Translations under genes and position numbers: made by a program
The notes under the pieces: generated by a model
Databases searched by the model: none
Told to the model about the DNA's origin: nothing
What the model saw: the letters and a program-made list of their open reading frames with translations, nothing else
Part shown: in pieces, positions 10,352 through 22,649 of the stretch
Layout: the number at the start of each line of letters is the position of its first letter
How positions within the stretch are numbered: the stretch's first letter is position 1
Assembly (NCBI GenBank): GCA_021234155.1
Contig: JAJEKV010000003.1
Coordinates: 23,345,569-23,409,568 of the forward strand
DNA: 64,000 nt
Reading direction: 5' to 3'
From: Isoetes taiwanensis
Taxonomy: Eukaryota > Streptophyta > Lycopodiopsida > Isoetales > Isoetaceae

Positions 10352-10880
10352 TGTGGAAAACATTTGCATTCTTCTCATGTGATTTGGATGCTACAAAAAT
10401 GATGGAAAAACAGAGACAACAAGGTGTGAATAAACCAAATAGATGTAATATCACTTCAAACCTTTGTGGGTTGCGGATATACTACACCGATTGATTAGCG
10501 ATTCATTTGCTTAAATAACTTTCTAGCTAGAAAAGCCGGAGCAAGGTGATTCACCTTAATTCACTCCACAGATTCGATTAAAAACTGGAGCAACAAATAG
10601 ACAGCAGAGGCGGTTTATAAGTTTAGCATACTACGAGCGGTAGCAACAAAGATTCTCATGTCTTTGCTCCAAAGAACCACTTCAAACAATCTCTTTGCCA
10701 CAATACCGATTGAGAGCTTCGCTTCACATAAAGTCGACACCATGTTCAATTTGTTTCCACAGACAACTCTCTCGCTTTTAAGCCCACGATGACTATTTCT
10801 TGAACGTCCCCTTTTATTGCTGTATCTCCACCGACCTTATTTTTAAATACACGTGCCTCCAATTCATAGCAATTCAATAT
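10352..10880 (-). repeat. Copia LTR, left (3' LTR of the array)
   Basis: About 529 bp, starting TGTGGAAAACATTTGC and ending AATTCAATAT on +, is repeated at 14256-14773. Both copies flank minus-strand copia coding sequence. Differences are mostly small indels next to CAG/CTG/CCG. Exact ends are uncertain by 1-2 bp. Confidence 0.85.
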
Positions 10881-13800
10881 TTCATAATACCATATAAACG
10901 ATTATAGACCCATATGGCATATTTCTTCCTTCGATATGCCAAGTATCTGTGTAAACAACTTCAGCTTCCGTTCTTGTCATCGCAAGTCCATTTGCTTGAT
11001 ATGATGTTTCTACATATTGCATTATTAATTCATTCTTTGCAATGAGATCTCTTATGAAATGAACACGTAATTCAATATGTTTGGTTCTTTCGTAGTGCAC
11101 CGGATTCTTTGCTATAGCAATACAGCTTAGGCTATCTGTCAAAAGTATTGTAGGATTGGACTGAGATATACCTATCTCGTTTAATAGTCTTCTCACCCAT
11201 ACAATTTCTTTAGTTGCTAGCGAAGAGGTGAAAGTATTCAAACTTCAGCCAGAAGACATAGCAACAGATGATTGTTTTTTACTCCTCCATGATATTAGAC
11301 CTCCTGCAAGCATTAAAGCATAGCCGGAAGTGGATCTTCTAACATCTAGATCACCTGCCCAATCTGCATCAGAATATGCAAACAAAACCAAGTTGTCAGA
11401 GTTAAAAGTGATTCCATCGTTTTTCGTGCCTTTTAAGTATCTTAAGATTCGTTTGGCTGCAACCCAATGTCCTCTGCCTAGATTGTTGTTATATCTGCTT
11501 AACAAAATACCGCAAAGGCAATATCTGGACGTGTACTGTTTGCCACATAAAGCAGACAACCTATGAGCTCCCTGTATGGAATATTTTCCATTTCCTTCTT
11601 TTGGACATAAATTTGCTGATATTTTATAACCTGCCACAAGCGGTGTATTCACTGGTTTTGAATTTTCTAATCCAAACCTCATTATCATATCATATTTTCA
11701 ATATTTCGAAGTCGACAAAGTCCGAGCATTGCTTTTCCTTATCTCTACTCATTTCAATTCCCAAGAACTGTTTTAATTCTCCAAGATCTGTCATTTTAAA
11801 TCTTTTCTGAAGAATTTGCTTGCATTTATCTAGGCATCTCATGCAATTCGATACCATTATGCAGTCATCTACGTACAAAGCAATAATGCAAAATTTATCC
11901 CTATCTTTGAACATGTACAAATTTCCATCATTGTTGCGTTTCTCAAATCCTTGCTCCCTCAGATATTTATCTATGCACTTATACCACTCCCTAGGTGCTT
12001 GTCTTAAACCATAAAAAACTGACGTTTTAATTTCTAAACCATGTTACTTCCTTCCCCAAAGCCTGGAGCTTGCTTCATATATATCTCTTCCTGCAAATTT
12101 GCATTTAGAAATGCAGTTTTCACATCCATATGATGTATGTCAAGTTTGAGTGCATTTGCTAGAGCTAACACAAGTCTAATACTTGTTAATTTGACAATTG
12201 GGGAGTATGTCTCTTCATAATCAATTCCTTTCTTTTTGTGAAAAACCCCGAGCAACCGGTCTAGCTTTATACCTTTTGGTCCCATCGAATTTGTTTTAAT
12301 TCTATAAATCCACTTATTTCCAATCAAATTCTTATCCGTTGGAGATTACGCTTTAGCTCATATGTACTGTTTCTTTAAAGGAATCCATCGCCTTTAGCCA
12401 TTCCGACGCTTTTTTCGAAGTTCAACTTCTTCAAATGATTTCAAGTATCGGGTTCAAACACGACCATCAATGATGGAAACCTAACGGAGGTTTCCCAATT
12501 CTTCTACATTTTTCCGTGCCATATCCGCCATACACTTGTGGTCATAGTCTATACATATATCTTTAAGCTTTTATGTCTCTGTCTTCCTTTTTCGTTGCCT
12601 AGTCTCTGTGGACCCTGATGGCGATTCTCGCTTGTGGCCTCACTATCCTCATTATCTGTCACATTGTCTTCATTCTCTTCATCAGAACCAAAGTTAGCAG
12701 TAATATCTAAATTGCCATCATGCACAATGTGTTTTTCTACTTTCTCATGCCATACTGGAATTTCATGCCTATCTTTGTAAAATTTGCTTTCGTCGAACAC
12801 AACATCCCTACTCGTTATTATTTTCTTTGTTTTGGGTATGAAGACTCTATAACCTTTTGATTCTTCATCATAGCCGACTAGAAAACCTATTTCTGCTCTA
12901 TCATCTAGTTTAAGTCTCATTTCTTCTGGAATATGAACATATGTCAAACACCCATATGCTTTGAAATAATCATATGCACGAGTCATTTTAGTACATGTCC
13001 ATATTTCTTCAGCGATATTTCCATTCAAGCTACTTGATACAACCTATTTTGTATAAAAAACACAGCTTTGACTGCTTCTTCCCAGAGGTAATTTGGTAAG
13101 CCTGCAAACTTTATCATTGATCTTACAGCATCTAAAACTGTTCTATTTTTCCTTTCTGCAACACCATTTTGTTGCGGACTACATGTGAGTTGCCTTTTTA
13201 TTCCATGCTCAAGACAAAACGATCTAAAACTTCTTGAAAGATATTTCCCGCCTCTATCCGTTTCTAATGCATTTAAGTTTACAACCCATGTGTCTTTCCA
13301 TTTCACGACATTACAACTTAAATGTAGATAACAAATAGCACTTTCCCATTCTACTAAAATCGTCAATAAAAGATATATAATACCTTTTACCTGTTTTTCC
13401 TTGCACATTCAATAGACCACAAAGATCTAAATGTACTAGGTCGAGGGGACCCTTAGCCCTTTTCTTTGATCTGCTAAATGACAATTTAGTCAATTTTCCT
13501 AACATGCAGCCTGGACAAATGAATTTCCCATCTATATCATCTTCCCCATTAATAAATCCATCTCATCATGTATTTAATGTTATTCATATGCGTATGAGCC
13601 AGCCTATGGTGCCAAGTTGATGATTTAGTCACTGACAACACATTTATACTTTTGAAGACTTTATTTGAAAACTGAAATAGATTGCCTACACGTTTTGCAA
13701 AGAATTTTAGTTCCCCTTCAAGCAAAACCTTACAGCCTTTTTTGTTAAATCTAATCTCATATCCTAAATCCACCAATTGACTTACAGATATAAGATTTTT

Positions 13801-14255
13801 ATGCAAACCGGAACACAAACAATGTTGAGACTTTTATAATAACTCTTACTAGAAGCGTGTGCGGGCGATGCCGCATTAGTCGTGGACATGTCGAATGGGT
13901 AGACATAATGGGGTATGTAGGTGGAATAAAAACACTAAATGTCCATGGATATAATGAGTGCCAAATGTGAAGGGTTTACTTAATATCGGGCATCTAGAAA
14001 TGCGTAAAAGTGGAATCAAATGAGTAGGCATAATAGAATGCATAGAGTTTAGGGTGCTTGTGGTAATTTAGATTTTTTTTAAGATTGTGTGGTCAACACA
14101 TATGCAATTGGATGTTAAATGCGTATCTGTGTGGAAGCGTGTGTGGGTAGTGTAGTGCGGTGTAGTTTGTTGGGGTGTGCTTTTGTGTGAGACTTCATAG
14201 TATATATCTAGTGTAGTAGTATTTGGGGTTGCTATTTGGGGGTTATTTGTGGGGT
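10881..14255 (-). pseudogene. Ty1-copia internal region, copy 1 (pol remnant without gag or protease)
   Basis: Minus-strand order from 13818 to 10882: GAG-pre-integrase (LHKNLISVSQL, WHHRLAH; 13549-13818), integrase core (HLDLCG, DDFSR, then SPQQNGVAERKNR with the catalytic E; 12549-13505), reverse transcriptase (MDVKTAFLNANL at 12034-12327; YVDD at about 11870) and RNase H (ADWAGD, 11245-11688; LLTDSLSCIAIAKNP, 10882-11241). It has many frameshifts. Gag, the DSG protease and a primer-binding site are missing; instead about 430 bp of non-coding DNA (13820-14255) precedes the LTR. The second copy lacks the same parts, so the deletion predates the duplication and the family is non-autonomous. 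Confidence 0.88.
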
Positions 14256-14773
14256 TGTGGAAAACATTTGCATTCTTCTCATGTGATTTGGATGCTACAA
14301 AAATGACGAAAACAGAGACAACAAGGTGTGAATAAACCAAATAGATGTAATATCACTTCAAACCTTTGTGGGTTGCAGATATAGTACACCAGTGATTAGC
14401 GATTATTTGCTTAAATAACTTTCTAGCTAGAAAAGCCCGAGCAAGGTGATTCACCGCAATTCACTCCACGATTCGATTAAAAAACTGGAGCAACAAATAG
14501 ACAGTGAGGCGGTTTATAAGCTTAGCATACTCACGAGCGGTAGCAACAAAGATTCTCATGTCTTGCTCCAAAGAACCACTTCAAACAATCCATCGCAGAC
14601 AGTAGATTCAGCTTCGCTTCACATAAAGTCGACACCATGTTCAAATTTGTTTCCACAGACAACTCTCGCTTTTCGCCCCGATGACTATTTCTTGAACGTC
14701 CCCTTTTATTCTTTGTATCTCCACCGACCTTATTTTTAAATACACGTGCCTCCAATTCATAGCAATTCAATAT
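14256..14773 (-). repeat. Copia LTR, middle (shared by two tandem internal regions)
   Basis: A 518-bp copy of the LTR at 10352-10880. It serves as 5' LTR for the internal region on its left. The sequence on its right (15 bp, then a Helitron) continues beyond the Helitron as the 3' end of a second copia internal region at 33201, so it appears to be the 3' LTR of that unit too. Confidence 0.8.
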
Positions 14774-15975
14774 ACTTGTTCAACTCCATCTATATCTATA
14801 ATAATAAAGGTGTTTATATATATAATAATAAAGGTGTTTATATATATAATAATAAAAGGCGTTTTATGATAGATGCATGCGCTAATCCTGTCCCTTCAAT
14901 TTTTTAAATTATTTTCATCCCTTGGATTCTGAGTTTTTCATGCCCGTCGTCTTTGCTTGGATGCAAATGCAACGGCTTAATTCCGACTTTACTTGGTCAA
15001 GCTTTCAATCTCTTTGGCTCTAGAAACTCGACCCGGTGTTTTTGTTTTTCAAAATTTTCTTTAATCTATGTTTCTTTTTTTTCTTCTTTTCGGATAAGGA
15101 GGAAATCCACGCTTCTCGACAATGGATTGCTATAGCGATGCTCATCTTCTTCACGAATTGGTAATCCCGAATAGCAGGGGGGCGATTTTTCAGTCTTGTT
15201 TTTTTCGCATCTTTTTGAGCTGGTCTTAAGTTTGCAATCTCTCTTTCCAATGCTGAGGGGTCCCATGTTTAGCGATACATTCTATTGATTGCTGGCTCAC
15301 GAAAAATTCAATCCCTAGGGCGGTGGTGGATTGCCAAGTTCGTGAAGCCAAGAGATCATTGCTAGACACTTTTATAATGCAAGTTGGCACTTCCTCTTTT
15401 TATTTTTCGAGGCAATGGATTTCAAATGAACATTTGAAGCAATCATGGCTTGCAAGGAAAGCAACTTTCATCTATGTTTGACAAAGATCCCGCCTTGATG
15501 GCATGTGCAAAAGGCTAGAACTTACAAGAATGCTACGGTATGAACAATAGGGGTAGGCTGGCTATACATTGTTTGAACGGATGCAAAAGCGAGCAAACAA
15601 CCGGATGCCATCACTTTTGTTTCCCTTGTTCTGCATGCGGTTGTCTTTGGATTGATGTGTAGAGGCCACATGTATTTTCAGCAACTGATCTATATCAATG
15701 CATGGAATGTTGCTTGGTATGTTCTCATGGCACACATGTATGGAAATGCTGGCCTGTAGGATGAGGCGAATATAATTGAAGAATATAATTGAAGAGATAA
15801 GGAAATGCATGCAAGGTCTCTGACCCAAGTGAACAGAAAGATATTTAACTTTCTTGTTGGGATGATAATACCAGGGGATTGCCGAAATTGACAGACGTAA
15901 AAGGAAGGGTATGTACAAATCTGCACTTTGTTTTGAAGCCGGTGACTACATTGTATAGCATGCAAAAATTAGCCA

Positions 15976-16630
15976 CTGAACTTTTTGGAATGGCTCTTGT
16001 ACTTTGATGTATTTCACCCATTTGTACTATGAATTTGCAAAATATATACCTAGCATTTTTTATAGGCTCTTTCCTAAGCTTTCCAATGCATGCTCATGTT
16101 TAGGAAATGGAGCTTCCTTTTTGATGTTACGTCCCTATTACTACTCTGCTGTAAACTTAGAGCAGCAAATGCATTTTCTCATATTTGACATATTTAGACT
16201 AGGAATTTGAAAACGCATGCCTAAGCGTTACTTTTTAGATTTTTCCTTAAGCTTTTAAACGGATGCTTCTCTTGGCAAAACAGTGCTTGCATTTTCTTTC
16301 TAAATGGCAATTTATTCTGTATCATTTGAGTAAAAATTAAGATATAAAGCAATCTGATCTATTAAAATTAAGATATAAAGCAATCGATCGTACATGGAAT
16401 TCCATGGCATCCCTTTTGTGTATCAGGAAAGTGGAGATGGGTAGAGCATGGAGCGGGTCCATTCGGCTCAATTGTTCAACATAAAGCTCCCTCTTTACCA
16501 TTTATATCATTCTGTGTGATCGTTTCTGTAAGTATAACAGTCAAATTCTTTGTTGTTTCATTGAATTTAGAGATTTGATTTTCTTAGGATTGGCCATGCG
16601 TCTTTGCCCAGTTGCATGCAAGAATTTATG
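15976..16630 (+). repeat. Direct repeat, copy 1 (copy 2 at 16983-17603)
   Basis: About 620-650 bp are nearly identical in two direct copies about 1 kb apart (shared: GCAAAATATATACCTAGCAT, GGAAATGGAGCTTCC, CATGGAGCGGGTCCATTCGG). Copy 1 has an extra ATTAAAATTAAGATATAAAGC duplication near 16360. No protein is recognised. Confidence 0.9.
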
Positions 16631-16715
16631 ATCCAATTATAGTGTTGGACCTTTGACACTAACAATGCATAAGGAATTTTAACACCTTGAAATCATTATT
16701 GCTCTTCACTAAATA

Positions 16716-16822
16716 ATATATCACAAGATCCCCAAGTATGAATCTTCTCTGCTGGTATATTGCTAGATCGTATATCACAAGATCCCCAGGTATGAATATT
16801 CTTTGCTGGTATATTGCTAGAT
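16716..16822 (+). repeat. Tandem duplication, about 53-bp period
   Basis: ATATCACAAGATCCCCA, GTATGAAT and GCTGGTATATTGCTAGATCG occur twice in succession, between the two large direct repeats. Confidence 0.85.
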
Positions 16823-16982
16823 CGTTTATTGCATTTGGAGTGTTGAAATATGCCCTTTGCTTTGAAGAGCTGTTCATGAAGGTCGTTTTTTATCTGTGGT
16901 CTCCGAACCCACATCTGGAGGCATAATGACAGAAAATATTTCCCCCTGTTTTCTTAGTTTTGAGGGCATATTTTGTGGACTA

Positions 16983-17603
16983 AACTTTTTGGACTGGCTC
17001 TTGTACTTCGATTTATTTCATCCATTTGTACTATGAATTTGCAAAATATATACCTAGCATTTTTTGTAGGCTCTTTTCTAAGCTTTCCAATGCATGCTCA
17101 TGTTTAGGAAATGGAGCTTCCTTTTCGATGTTACGGCCCTATTACTACTCTGCTGTAAACTTAGAGCAGCAAATGCATTTTGTCATATTTGACATATTTA
17201 GACTAGGAATTTGAAAACTGCATGCCTAGCATTACTTTTAGGTTTTTCCTTAAGCTTTTAAACGGATGCTTCTCTTGGCGAAACAGAGCTTGCACTTTCT
17301 TTCTAAATGGCAATTTATTCTGTATCATTTGAGTAAAAATTAAGATATAAAGCAATCTGATCTGTTCATGGAATTCCATGGCATCCCTTTTTGTGTATCA
17401 GAAAATTGGAGATGGATAGAGCATGGAGCGGGTCCATTCGGCTCAATTGTTCAGCATAAAGCTCCTTCTTTACCGTTTATGTCATTATGTGATCGTTTCT
17501 GTAAGTATCCCAGTCAAATTCTTTGTTGTTTCATTGAATTTAGAGATTTGATTTTTTTAGGATTGGCCATGCGCCTTTGCCCAGTTGCATGCAAGAGTTT
17601 ATG
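16983..17603 (+). repeat. Direct repeat, copy 2
   Basis: Partner of 15976-16630; see that entry. The downstream sequences differ after GTTTATGAT. Confidence 0.9.
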
Positions 17604-20231
17604 ATTCTCCAATTTTTGTTTATAGGAAGATTTATGTCCTGCATTTCCTTTTTCTGGGTTGCTATACTGCTCCTTCCTGGTTGAAATATATGTGTTGATA
17701 TATTACAACTGAATGAATGATTGTTGTTGTTAAGAATTGACACTACCTCTTCCATGATAGAGAAGCCTATGTTTCAGCTGCCAACTTTTCACAGTCAAGC
17801 TGGCAATTCAATGCTTGCCAAGACTACAACATGCTCAGGGAAACTGTGTGCCCAGTTTCTTATAGTTTCAAGCCTTCAAGTGATTTATGATTTGCAGAAG
17901 CTGTTTTTGCTATGGGGTTAAATGGATAACCCATTTTGTCATGGATTTTGAACTTAAAGGCTGGATAGTATCTACTTCAGAATGCTTGCACAAGAGATGT
18001 TTTGCAGCTTGGATAGCTTGAACTTTTCCTTATCATTCTACATGCTTTCCAATAACTTCATCTGATGAACTTCTTTTTTACTTTATGATGCAATAAAACC
18101 ATGGCATTGAGCAGAACATCTGGTTTTATAGCAGAGGTTTTAGTGGGATCATGATGTGCAATCTGCAAATTACGGATGTATTGGTAGAGGCATCATGATG
18201 CAGATTAACATACGTTTCTTATATCACACTGATGCCTATCTTCTGAACACGCTGGGAGAAGGTACCTAACAACAGATTTGATTCTTTGTTCTTGGTATTG
18301 TGGGATGCCATCTGTATTGTGGGTCTGCTCAGGTTTTGTCCTACAAGGAAAGGAAAACGGGAGGAGGTTGACGGAGCCGGTCATGCAGGAGAATGAGGAT
18401 GGCTCTTAGGTAATGTTTTTTTCCTTCAGTTTTCCTTCCAACAACAAAGCTGTGTACGAAAGAGGTCATGAATCCATCTCTTAACTCCATTGGATATGGG
18501 GGTAGTGCGAGCCACCTTCAAATGTGAAGCTAGGTGAATGCTTTTTTCTTCTTCCATTGTTACTTTTTACATGTTTTGCTTCCAATATCGGAGCTATATA
18601 GACACACTTGAATTGACAAGATCTGAATCTTTGTCGTAAGGTTTCTCTTCTAAAGATGTTACCTTTCTTATGTAACGTTCCTAACCGACATGCCCTTAAC
18701 CAACTGGGCAAAACCATCTAGACTTCCATTTTCACATTGGAGCACCACATTTCCTTAGTTGAATGAAAATCATACATGCATTGTAACAAATGAAATTACA
18801 AGCTTGAAACCAATCTGCAAGGAGCTACTTTTCTTCTCAACATATCATTGTAAACCACATATGCCATTAAACCATCTTCGTCTTGAAGCCCTTGACAATA
18901 TCGATTAAGCACTTGCCCGTAAATAGCTCATGCTAAGGATAAATAATCTTGGCTACTTATGCCTCCTCTGAACATCACCCAGATGCCATTTATCTCTTTA
19001 AATCCATTAACGTGCTTCTTCAAAATTAACTATGTTCCATGATCTGTAACATGCATAGATAGCTTTACTTGAATTAGGTAAGAAAATACAGCTCAAAATA
19101 ATTCCAAGAGGCTCCATCTCGTCTTACAATTTCGGCATACCCGTAGAGATATCTCACCAATAAATACTTCTCATAAATAAGTAAGCTTCTTTATATGTGG
19201 CATCTTAATCAAAACACTTAACATGAAATAAAGATCCTTCCATGACACTGCTATGGCCTTACCAAGCACAAGCTGCCGCAATACTCAAGTGCTAAATGGT
19301 TTACTGTACACAAACCACCTCATATCTTTCCAAACTTGCCTAGCTTGACAAAGATAATAATGGCCAATTTATGCACACATAGCTTGGAATCAAACTCAAT
19401 TGTTACTAACTATGTCTATGCTTATGCATATAATGCAGCAAAACTTAAGTATAACCCAACCAAGCCTAATGCAACTTCACCCACAGAATGAATCTAGCAT
19501 TTTTTTTTTTTTATAGAGGGTTCTATACATTAAAATACTAAGCCCACCATGGCAACATAGATGCTCAGATCGAACTCAATATGTACTCACACGAAGCTTC
19601 TTGGGTGGCCAAATCCAAAAGTGACAAGTAGAATACATAGTTAAGTCCCTTGGTCCGAGTATCGCAAGGTTATAAAGCACATACAATCAATATAAGAGAG
19701 CCTAGAATGATTGCAATCATAGTCTACAATATAGAATCTCAAAGAAGCCTATTTAACATATCGGGAATAATCAAGTACCTTAAGCTATAAAAGTAATTTC
19801 GATAGACATTGCTCATCCGCTCTATAAATCCGCCCATTACATAGGTTAATTTCTATTTCTGCAGTAGCTTAACTTTTTCCGGACATCGGTCAAGCTATAA
19901 AAGCCTTTATCTGATATATCAAACAAAACCTCTATTCTTACACTTTCGAAAATTCTTTGGCATGTTCTCACGCATAATCCAATTAGCTTCTTTACTAATC
20001 CGAGCTAGAATACATCGAACCAATCCAAACTATTCAAACCATCAAGTTTCCTTCCGTCACTAGCAAGAATTCAATGATGGAATCCCCAACAGATGCTTAT
20101 TTTCCTTGATAGATTGTGATGAAATTAACATCCTTCTAATATATCTCTCAAAAGACTCGATAAGAGAGCACAAGTATATAGACAGTAACCCCAACTTCTT
20201 GGGCATATTGCTGTAGATCCTTCCTATCAAA
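17604..20231. other. Helitron Z body; no gene identified
   Basis: AT-rich sequence with exon-like short open frames (for example 17721-17921 and 18340-18410, the latter ending at a GTAATG donor-like site), but no protein family I recognise. A T tract lies at about 19501-19512. Confidence 0.4.
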
Positions 20232-21424
20232 TTATATAATATATTTAGACGTGCTAAATGCTTGAATACCATGGTGATGTGTCAAGGTTGCATTATGTTA
20301 GAATGTGCTTGTTGAATATTTGACATCATGTGGTAGAACATGAATGTGATCTGTCTATGATATCATTGCAAATGTTGACATTATTCTATGTTGTTCCTGG
20401 GTAAATGCATAGGCAATGCATGTGAATTATGACTCTTGATTCTTGGAGCATATGATGATGAACATGGTTTAAGCTCTGATATGTGGGCATATGCTAAGTT
20501 CTTGGCTGATACATGAGTGCATAATCTCAGGGGCGGAGTCCATTTTGCGGTGGCTTGGACTTGCGGTTGTTCTTGTTCTTGACATGGGCGTTGTCACCCC
20601 GTGAGGGTGCTTCGTCAGCGCTACATGGCTTGGAAGTGGTCCCCTAGTCTTTGGGCCGCAGGCTGGGAGGGTGTGTACACATGAGGCTTACCCCTGCGTA
20701 TTTCTTTCTTTGCGGGGCTGATCAGCCGGGTGGCCTTCATAGAACCAGGAGTAAACCTTTGCATGTTTATGGATATCTCATGGTTCTTCATGGTCTCATG
20801 ATTATCTCTTGGTTATTGTAAGGTTATGACATGTGCATTTACATCTTATTTGGATGGCTTGATGGTGTTTTGATTCTTATTAGCATTGCTCATGTTATGT
20901 GCTAATACTACATTCTTTGGTTCCTAGCATAGAGGAATTCTTAGGTAAGGCATCTAAGTCCAGAATTACTATTGTGATTAGTACATCGTACATGTTTCTT
21001 GTTGATTACGCCATCATTTTCTAAATGCCTCAAACCTCCACTTAGTCTTTAAGACTAACCCCACGTGTTCATGGTGTAAGCAGTTTCAGAAGTAGCAGAA
21101 TGTAGCAGGGCAATTGAAGGGCACAACTGCGTGCAGTCTTCACTTATGGGAAGTTTGTATGCCTTTAGAAAGGCCTTATCATTCCTGGAGCTTATGGATA
21201 TTAAACTGCATATCATTATCTTGTATATGCCATAGAGTGCTATCATGTTTCAAATATGTATGTACTTCTAACTGTGGATTTGAAGACAAAGATTCAATTC
21301 TTTACCAAGATTTCTTCAATAGAGTTACGTTATTCAACTCATGGATAACAATTTATCATTGACTCATGCAATGTTAGATGGGATTTCGGGTTACCTGGAG
21401 GGTTAACCCGGCAGGCCCGTTACA
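20232..21424 (+). repeat. 5' LTR, truncated, of non-autonomous LTR element
   Basis: 1,193 bp matching 24027-25219, ending GGCAGGCCCGTTACA. The first ~1,377 bp of the full LTR (22650-24026) are missing, so the 5' end is truncated at TTATATAAT. It is directly followed by the primer-binding site. Differences between the LTRs cluster at CAG/CTG/CCG; otherwise they are almost identical, which suggests a young insertion. Confidence 0.88.
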
Positions 21425-22649
21425 GTTGGTATCAGAGCAAGGTTGGATCATTGGTGTTGATATGGTGGATTAGAAATTTCAGCTGAGGTTATTGGTTGTT
21501 GGATGGTGCTAATGATGATATTTCAGATCATATGGGGACGATGATCTAGGATGTGTAATGGATCTGTCAAGTATGGAAATGTAATGACATGATACCCTAA
21601 TATTGATTTATTTAATTATATTTTATGTGGTAGATAACTCTGGTGGGATGCATGTGATCAAGGAGCGAATCTTAGTTCAATCTTGTACAAAACATGAAGG
21701 GCGCTTAATGAAACGTCTTCATGTGGAGCATGAAAGTGAAATTTGGATGATGTGAAGGTATGGTTTTTACATTTGCTTATTTTCTCTACAATTGGTAGAT
21801 GATCGAGTGGTACAATTGGAATAAAGTGGGAAAGAATGTCAAAGCAGAATATAATTATCTATGAAGGTGAGCTTTCCTTATCAAATCAGGTGAGTTATTT
21901 CTACATTAAGGAGATGTTAAGTGGCTATTGAGTTGATGCTTACGGATCTTTGAGTATGAGGTGATAATATATCCTCGCCTATTATTCTTGACTCAACTTG
22001 AGATAGGTTATAATTGAGTGCACGATAACAAGAATGCACCTAAAATAAGCTACAAGCTGAAGATAAGTTGCCTGGATTGCATATGATGGTTTAGGTTGTG
22101 AAAATGGCTAGTTTGAAAATATTATATAGATAGTTATGGAATTGACATAGAAGAAAATGCCATTATCCTATACAATGACTCTAGTTGGAGATCAAAGTTT
22201 GGTGCATGTTCTTGTAAGCAGTCTTTTGTGCATGTTTCCATCCAAGGTTATACTTGAAGTAGGATTTGGAGGATTACAAGCGATTCTTATATTTGTTCAT
22301 TAAAAGTAAGTGTTTTTGAGGACACACTGGATCTGATCAATGGATTGAGTAAATAGAGAATGATCCTAAACGTTTGGTCAAGATATATTGAGAAGTAGAC
22401 ATAGTAGTGGAACCTAAAAGTATAAGGACATACTTGAGCTGAGGTGAAAGGAAATGCTATAGCAAGGTGAAATGCCACATTTGAAATTATTATATTCATG
22501 ACAGCCAGCAAGGGAAGAAAGAATAATTATGATGATAAGTCGTCGTTATTATATCGTTGGTCATGAAAGTTTAACTCTATGATCGATTGGATACTCCGTT
22601 ATTTTGGAACGACCCATGAGGACATGGGATAAATTTTAGAAGGGGAGAA
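21425..22649 (+). mobile_element. Internal region of non-autonomous LTR element (non-coding)
   Basis: Only about 1.2 kb between the primer-binding site and the polypurine tract GAAGGGGAGAA (22639-22649). No gag or pol domain is recognisable. The long LTRs and short non-coding interior make it a LARD-like derivative, probably of a Ty3-gypsy parent given the polypurine tract joined to TGTAACG. Confidence 0.8.
21427..21438 (+). other. Primer-binding site (initiator tRNA-Met type)
   Basis: TGGTATCAGAGC lies 2 bp after the LTR end. It matches the complement of the initiator tRNA-Met 3' end used by many plant LTR elements and fixes the element orientation as +. Confidence 0.93.

Noticed and set aside
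21427-21445. Possible tRNA gene
   Set aside because: Only the 12-base primer-binding match is present; no cloverleaf or internal promoter boxes.
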